Shown piece after piece: positions 5,172 through 8,237 of a stretch of 8,237 nt of DNA. The DNA is from OMOG01 sp041485845 (GTDB lineage: Bacteria > Acidobacteriota > Terriglobia > Bryobacterales > Bryobacteraceae), in assembly GCA_041485845.1 (NCBI GenBank), contig JBGPKH010000396.1, positions 1-8,237 of the forward strand. The letters run 5' to 3'. Below the pieces are notes generated by a model. It did no database searches. It saw nothing but the letters and a program-made list of their open reading frames with translations, and was not told the DNA's origin. Each line of letters opens with the position of its first letter. The stretch's first letter is position 1. Made by a program: the position numbers and the translations under genes.

Positions 5172-7193
5172 ATGAAGAGGTTCGTCCTGCTGTTGGCATC
5201 CGCCGGCATTCTCTGCGCCGCCGAGAAAGTAGAGATCCTCCGCGACAAGTATGGCGTGCCGCACATCTTCGCCGCTACGGCCGCCGGGGCCGCCTACGGG
5301 TCCGGCTACGCCCAGGCCGAGGACCGGCTGGAGGAGATGCTGCGCAACTACCGCAAGGCCGAAGGCGCCATGTCGGAGGCGTTCGGCAAGGACTTCGTCT
5401 TCCACGACTACCGGCAGCGGATTTGGCGTCACCGCCAGGTCGCTCAGGAACACTATAAGGATCTCGACCCGAAGCTGCGCGCCATCTGCGAAGCCTTCCA
5501 GGCGGGGGTGAAGAAGTTCATGCAGGAGCATCCCGAGCAGGTGCCAGCCTGGGCGCCCAAGCTCGAGCCGTGGCAGATTATCGCGCTCGGCCGCTACATC
5601 ATCTGGGGGTGGCCCGAGGGCGAGGCCGGCGGCGACCTGCAGCGCGGCGGCATCCCGCCCGACCCGGTGGCGTACCGGGGGTCGAACGAGATGCTGCTGG
5701 CGCCCTTCCGCACGGCCATGCACGCGCCCATCGCGGTGGTGGATCCGCACCTGAGCTGGTACGGCGAGTTCCGCTTCTACGAAATGCGCATCTATGGCGG
5801 AGAGCTGAACTTTTCGGGCGCGGCCATTTTGGGCCTGCCGTTTCCTTCGCTCGGCCACAGCCGGTATCTCTCGATCGCCATGACCACGGGCGGTCCCGAC
5901 ACTTCGGATGCCTACGAAGAAGAGGTCAAGGACGGCAAGTACAAATTCAAAGACGAGTGGCGGCCGCTGGATGTCCGCACCGAACGCATCGGGGTCAAGG
6001 TGGGGAACGAGGTGAAGTGGCAGGACGTGCGCATCGAATCGACGCACCACGGGCCCATCGTCGCGCATAAGGACGGCAAAGCCTACTCGCTGGCGATTCC
6101 CTACGCCAACGAGTTCCGATTGATGGAGACGGCCTGGCAGGTGGGCACGGCCCACAACCTGACCGAGGCGAAGAAGGCGCTGGCCGGGCTGCAATTCATG
6201 GCGCAGAACATCATGATCGGAACGGTGGATGGCGACATCTATTACGTGCGCAACGGCCGCGTGCCCATCCGGCCTAAAGGGTGCGACACGTCCAAGCCGA
6301 TGCCCGGCGCCACCGGCCAGTGCGAATGGCAGGGAATCCATCCGTTCGAAGACCTGGTGCAAATCACCAATCCGCCGCAGGGATACATGCAGAACTGCAA
6401 CACTTCCCCATTCGCCATGATGAAGGACTCGCCGCTCGTGCCCGAAAAGTGGGCCGGGCATCCGTACCTCTACAACGATTTTCGCCGTCCGCCGCACCAG
6501 CGAGCGGCCATGATGGTGGACCTCTTGGATGCCGCGCGAAACGTGACCGCCGAGCAGGCCATCGGGATCGCGTTCTCGCCGCAGGTGTGGCACGCGGAAT
6601 TGTGGCAGGAGCGCATCCGCAAGGCCGCACCGGAGAGCGAGTTCGCCAAGATGCTCGCCCAATGGAACCACCGCAGCGACGCCGATTCGCGGCCGGCCCT
6701 CGGCTACTACCTGTTCAAAACAGCGCTGGGACAGGACGGCCGGGCAGTGGACCCGCCGGACTCTCTCGCCGACAATGCGGTGCGCAGCGCGCTGGCGAAA
6801 GCCGAGCAGCGGCTGAAGTCGGAGTTCTCGCCCGACGCTGTGTTCGGCACGCTGTTCCGGGTCGGGAGGCAGGGCGGTTCGCGGACCTGGCCCGTAAGCG
6901 GCGGGACGCTCGCGGAAGCGGGGATGGCCACGCCGCGCGCGATCTCGTTCAGCAAGGCCGGCAATGAGATGGTGGGGCACAGCGGGCAGACCTCGACGCA
7001 GATTGTGATTCTGACGAAGCCGCCGCAATCGTACATGGTGATCCCGGTAGGCGAGAGCGATCATCCCGAATCCGGCCACTGGGACGACCAGGCGGAGAAG
7101 CTTTTCAGCAGGGGCCAGGCGAAATCGACTTACTTTGCGAATCGCAAGGAGTTGGAGAAGCACGTGAAGGGGAAAAAGGAACTGGCGTTCTGA
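5172..7193 (+). CDS. Penicillin acylase family protein (secreted Ntn hydrolase)
   Basis: This 673-residue protein is a penicillin-amidase-family (Pfam PF01804 type) amide hydrolase. Such enzymes cleave acyl side chains from beta-lactams, acyl-homoserine lactones or lipopeptides and mature by self-cleavage before a catalytic serine. Residues 1-17 are a signal peptide, so it acts in the periplasm or outside. Early family motifs are EILRDKYGVPHIFA (21-34) and GYAQAEDRLEEM (45-56). S171 in RGSNEMLLAP is the likely nucleophile and start of the beta chain; DPHLSW (191-196), MTTGGPDTSDAYEEEV (237-252) and HHGPIV (292-297) follow. NPPQGYMQNCN (400-410) probably holds the oxyanion-hole asparagine. GHSGQTS (602-608) and SGHWDDQ (634-640) close the barrel as in relatives. 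AAAGGA (5159-5164) seven bases upstream fixes the start. It is shorter than classic penicillin G acylase (about 800-850). The true substrate is unknown. Confidence 0.93.
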   Translation: MKRFVLLLASAGILCAAEKVEILRDKYGVPHIFAATAAGAAYGSGYAQAEDRLEEMLRNYRKAEGAMSEAFGKDFVFHDYRQRIWRHRQVAQEHYKDLDPKLRAICEAFQAGVKKFMQEHPEQVPAWAPKLEPWQIIALGRYIIWGWPEGEAGGDLQRGGIPPDPVAYRGSNEMLLAPFRTAMHAPIAVVDPHLSWYGEFRFYEMRIYGGELNFSGAAILGLPFPSLGHSRYLSIAMTTGGPDTSDAYEEEVKDGKYKFKDEWRPLDVRTERIGVKVGNEVKWQDVRIESTHHGPIVAHKDGKAYSLAIPYANEFRLMETAWQVGTAHNLTEAKKALAGLQFMAQNIMIGTVDGDIYYVRNGRVPIRPKGCDTSKPMPGATGQCEWQGIHPFEDLVQITNPPQGYMQNCNTSPFAMMKDSPLVPEKWAGHPYLYNDFRRPPHQRAAMMVDLLDAARNVTAEQAIGIAFSPQVWHAELWQERIRKAAPESEFAKMLAQWNHRSDADSRPALGYYLFKTALGQDGRAVDPPDSLADNAVRSALAKAEQRLKSEFSPDAVFGTLFRVGRQGGSRTWPVSGGTLAEAGMATPRAISFSKAGNEMVGHSGQTSTQIVILTKPPQSYMVIPVGESDHPESGHWDDQAEKLFSRGQAKSTYFANRKELEKHVKGKKELAF

Positions 7194-7262
7194 TATTGTT
7201 CTGATGGTGGCCTTGGGGGATCGGTATTCTGCTACCGGCGTGATGCGATTGCGGAGGAAAAT

Positions 7263-8234
7263 ATGAGGATGACGCGTTTGCTCCCACTGTTGTTGATCTG
7301 GCCCGCGGCGGCTGCGGATTTGCCGGGTTCACAGGATCCCCCGCTGATGAAGCGCTATGCGGGGAGCGAAATCATCGGGTATCGCTCCCCGAAATTCGAC
7401 GAGTTCCTGCTGCCTCTGGGGAAGCCCACGCAGCTCGAGCCGCCGGCTTATGCGAAGAGCCAGAAAGTGGAGGGCCTGTTGAGCCGCTACACGTATGTGG
7501 CGCCGGAGGGGCGCACGCCCGCCGAGGTGTTCCGCAACTACCAGTTGGAATTTCAGCGGCTCAACCTGGCGACCCTGTTTGAGAAGGGCGTGAATGTGAG
7601 CGGCTGGTTCGGCCCCACGTTGGGACGCGCGTCTGACGAGGATGGCCTGGGCCAGATCCTCGGCTACAACGAAGCTCAGGAACGCGTGCTTTCGGGGAAG
7701 TCCAAGGACCCGCAACCGGTGTGGTACTTCGTGTTCGTTACCGCCTACAAGGATGGCGTGATTCCCGAACGCCTGCGCAGTTCCGTGACCAAGGACCGCA
7801 CGCTGGTCCATCTGGTGGTGGTGGCGCCGGAGAAAATGGAGGAGCGGATGGAGTTCGTCAACGCAGCCGGCATGGCGCGCTCGTTGACGGATACCGGCAA
7901 GGTGGCGCTCTACGGCATCCATTTTGATACCGATAAAGACACGCTCCGCGACGATTCGAAAGCCACGCTGGACGAGATCGGCCGCCTGTTGGCTTCCGAT
8001 CCGCAGGCGCGCCTCCACGTCGTGGGTCACACCGACAATCAGGGCAACGCCGAGTACAATCTGGACCTGAGCCGCCGCCGCGCCGCCGCCGTGGTCCGCG
8101 CGCTGACCGCGCAATACGGTGTTTCCGCGTCGCGCCTGGATTCGTTCGGCTGCGGCCTATATGCGCCGGTGGCTTCGAACTCGACCGACGACGGCCGCGC
8201 CAAAAACCGCCGGGTCGAACTCGTAAAGTGGTGA
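7263..8234 (+). CDS. OmpA-family envelope protein with DUF4892-like N-terminal region
   Basis: This 323-residue exported protein has a C-terminal OmpA domain that binds peptidoglycan and so anchors the outer membrane or a periplasmic domain to the cell wall. A signal peptide (MRMTRLLPLLLIWPAAA) is probably cut before D19; no lipobox cysteine is present. Residues about 19-210, with SQDPPLMKRYAGSEIIGYR, resemble in memory the DUF4892-type region often found ahead of OmpA domains; I am less sure of that. The OmpA domain spans about 215-323: FDTDKDTLRDDSKATLDEIG, then GHTDNQGNAEYNLDLSRRRA, and NRRVELVKW at the end. D258 and R273, 15 apart, fit the pair that holds diaminopimelate in other OmpA domains. 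GGAGG (7253-7257), five bases upstream, fixes the start. It follows the acylase gene by 69 bases with no clear terminator, so co-transcription is possible. The stop is three bases from the window end. Confidence 0.9.
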   Translation: MRMTRLLPLLLIWPAAAADLPGSQDPPLMKRYAGSEIIGYRSPKFDEFLLPLGKPTQLEPPAYAKSQKVEGLLSRYTYVAPEGRTPAEVFRNYQLEFQRLNLATLFEKGVNVSGWFGPTLGRASDEDGLGQILGYNEAQERVLSGKSKDPQPVWYFVFVTAYKDGVIPERLRSSVTKDRTLVHLVVVAPEKMEERMEFVNAAGMARSLTDTGKVALYGIHFDTDKDTLRDDSKATLDEIGRLLASDPQARLHVVGHTDNQGNAEYNLDLSRRRAAAVVRALTAQYGVSASRLDSFGCGLYAPVASNSTDDGRAKNRRVELVKW

Positions 8235-8237
8235 GGG

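Noticed and set aside
5145..7163. 672-residue minus-strand frame opposite the acylase gene
   Set aside because: It is rich in Arg, His, Leu and Val without any domain and mirrors an unmistakable penicillin-acylase gene.
7222..7237. Small hairpin CGGTA/TACCG between the acylase and OmpA genes
   Set aside because: It has only five base pairs and no following T-run, so it is not supported as a terminator.
7329..8114. 261-residue minus-strand frame opposite the OmpA-family gene
   Set aside because: It is a shadow of a gene with clear OmpA motifs and has no recognisable content.

Overview
The window is GC-rich with strong third-position G/C codon use. Its gene content (a penicillin-acylase-family secreted hydrolase, an OmpA-like lipid-free envelope protein, a HicAB module, a xylose-isomerase-like TIM barrel and a mobile-element-type ATPase) suggests a Gram-negative soil bacterium. 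Acidobacteriota of the Solibacter/Bryobacter type is my best guess; it is an inference from style and recalled homologues, not a database result.

Layout. The left third (1-1477) looks like accessory DNA. It holds the N-terminal part of an unidentified minus-strand protein running off the left edge, a long imperfect inverted repeat (225-330), and a hicB-hicA toxin-antitoxin pair on the minus strand. The hicA toxin carries an apparent one-base insertion right after its start codon. An exact 16-base direct repeat flanks this pair (422-437 and 1121-1136). Positions 1478-3049 encode a P-loop ATPase of the replication-helicase/primase-associated type, with two tandem repeats inside the gene (a 7-base repeat and an 18-base hairpin repeat) and a cluster of TTTGCGTC octamers around its stop codon.

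The right part (3330-8234) looks like ordinary chromosomal metabolism and envelope genes. Two minus-strand genes one base apart encode an unrecognised soluble protein and a sugar-phosphate isomerase/epimerase-like TIM barrel. Divergent from them, on the plus strand, lie a signal-peptide-bearing penicillin-acylase-family Ntn hydrolase and an exported protein with a C-terminal OmpA peptidoglycan-binding domain, 69 bases apart.

How the genes work together: the minus pair is very likely one transcript. The acylase and the OmpA protein both act outside the cytoplasm and may be co-transcribed, but nothing shows a shared pathway. No clear novel multi-gene system was found. The best leads are the frameshifted hicA, the repeat structures in and after the ATPase gene, and a substituted metal-ligand position in the TIM barrel.
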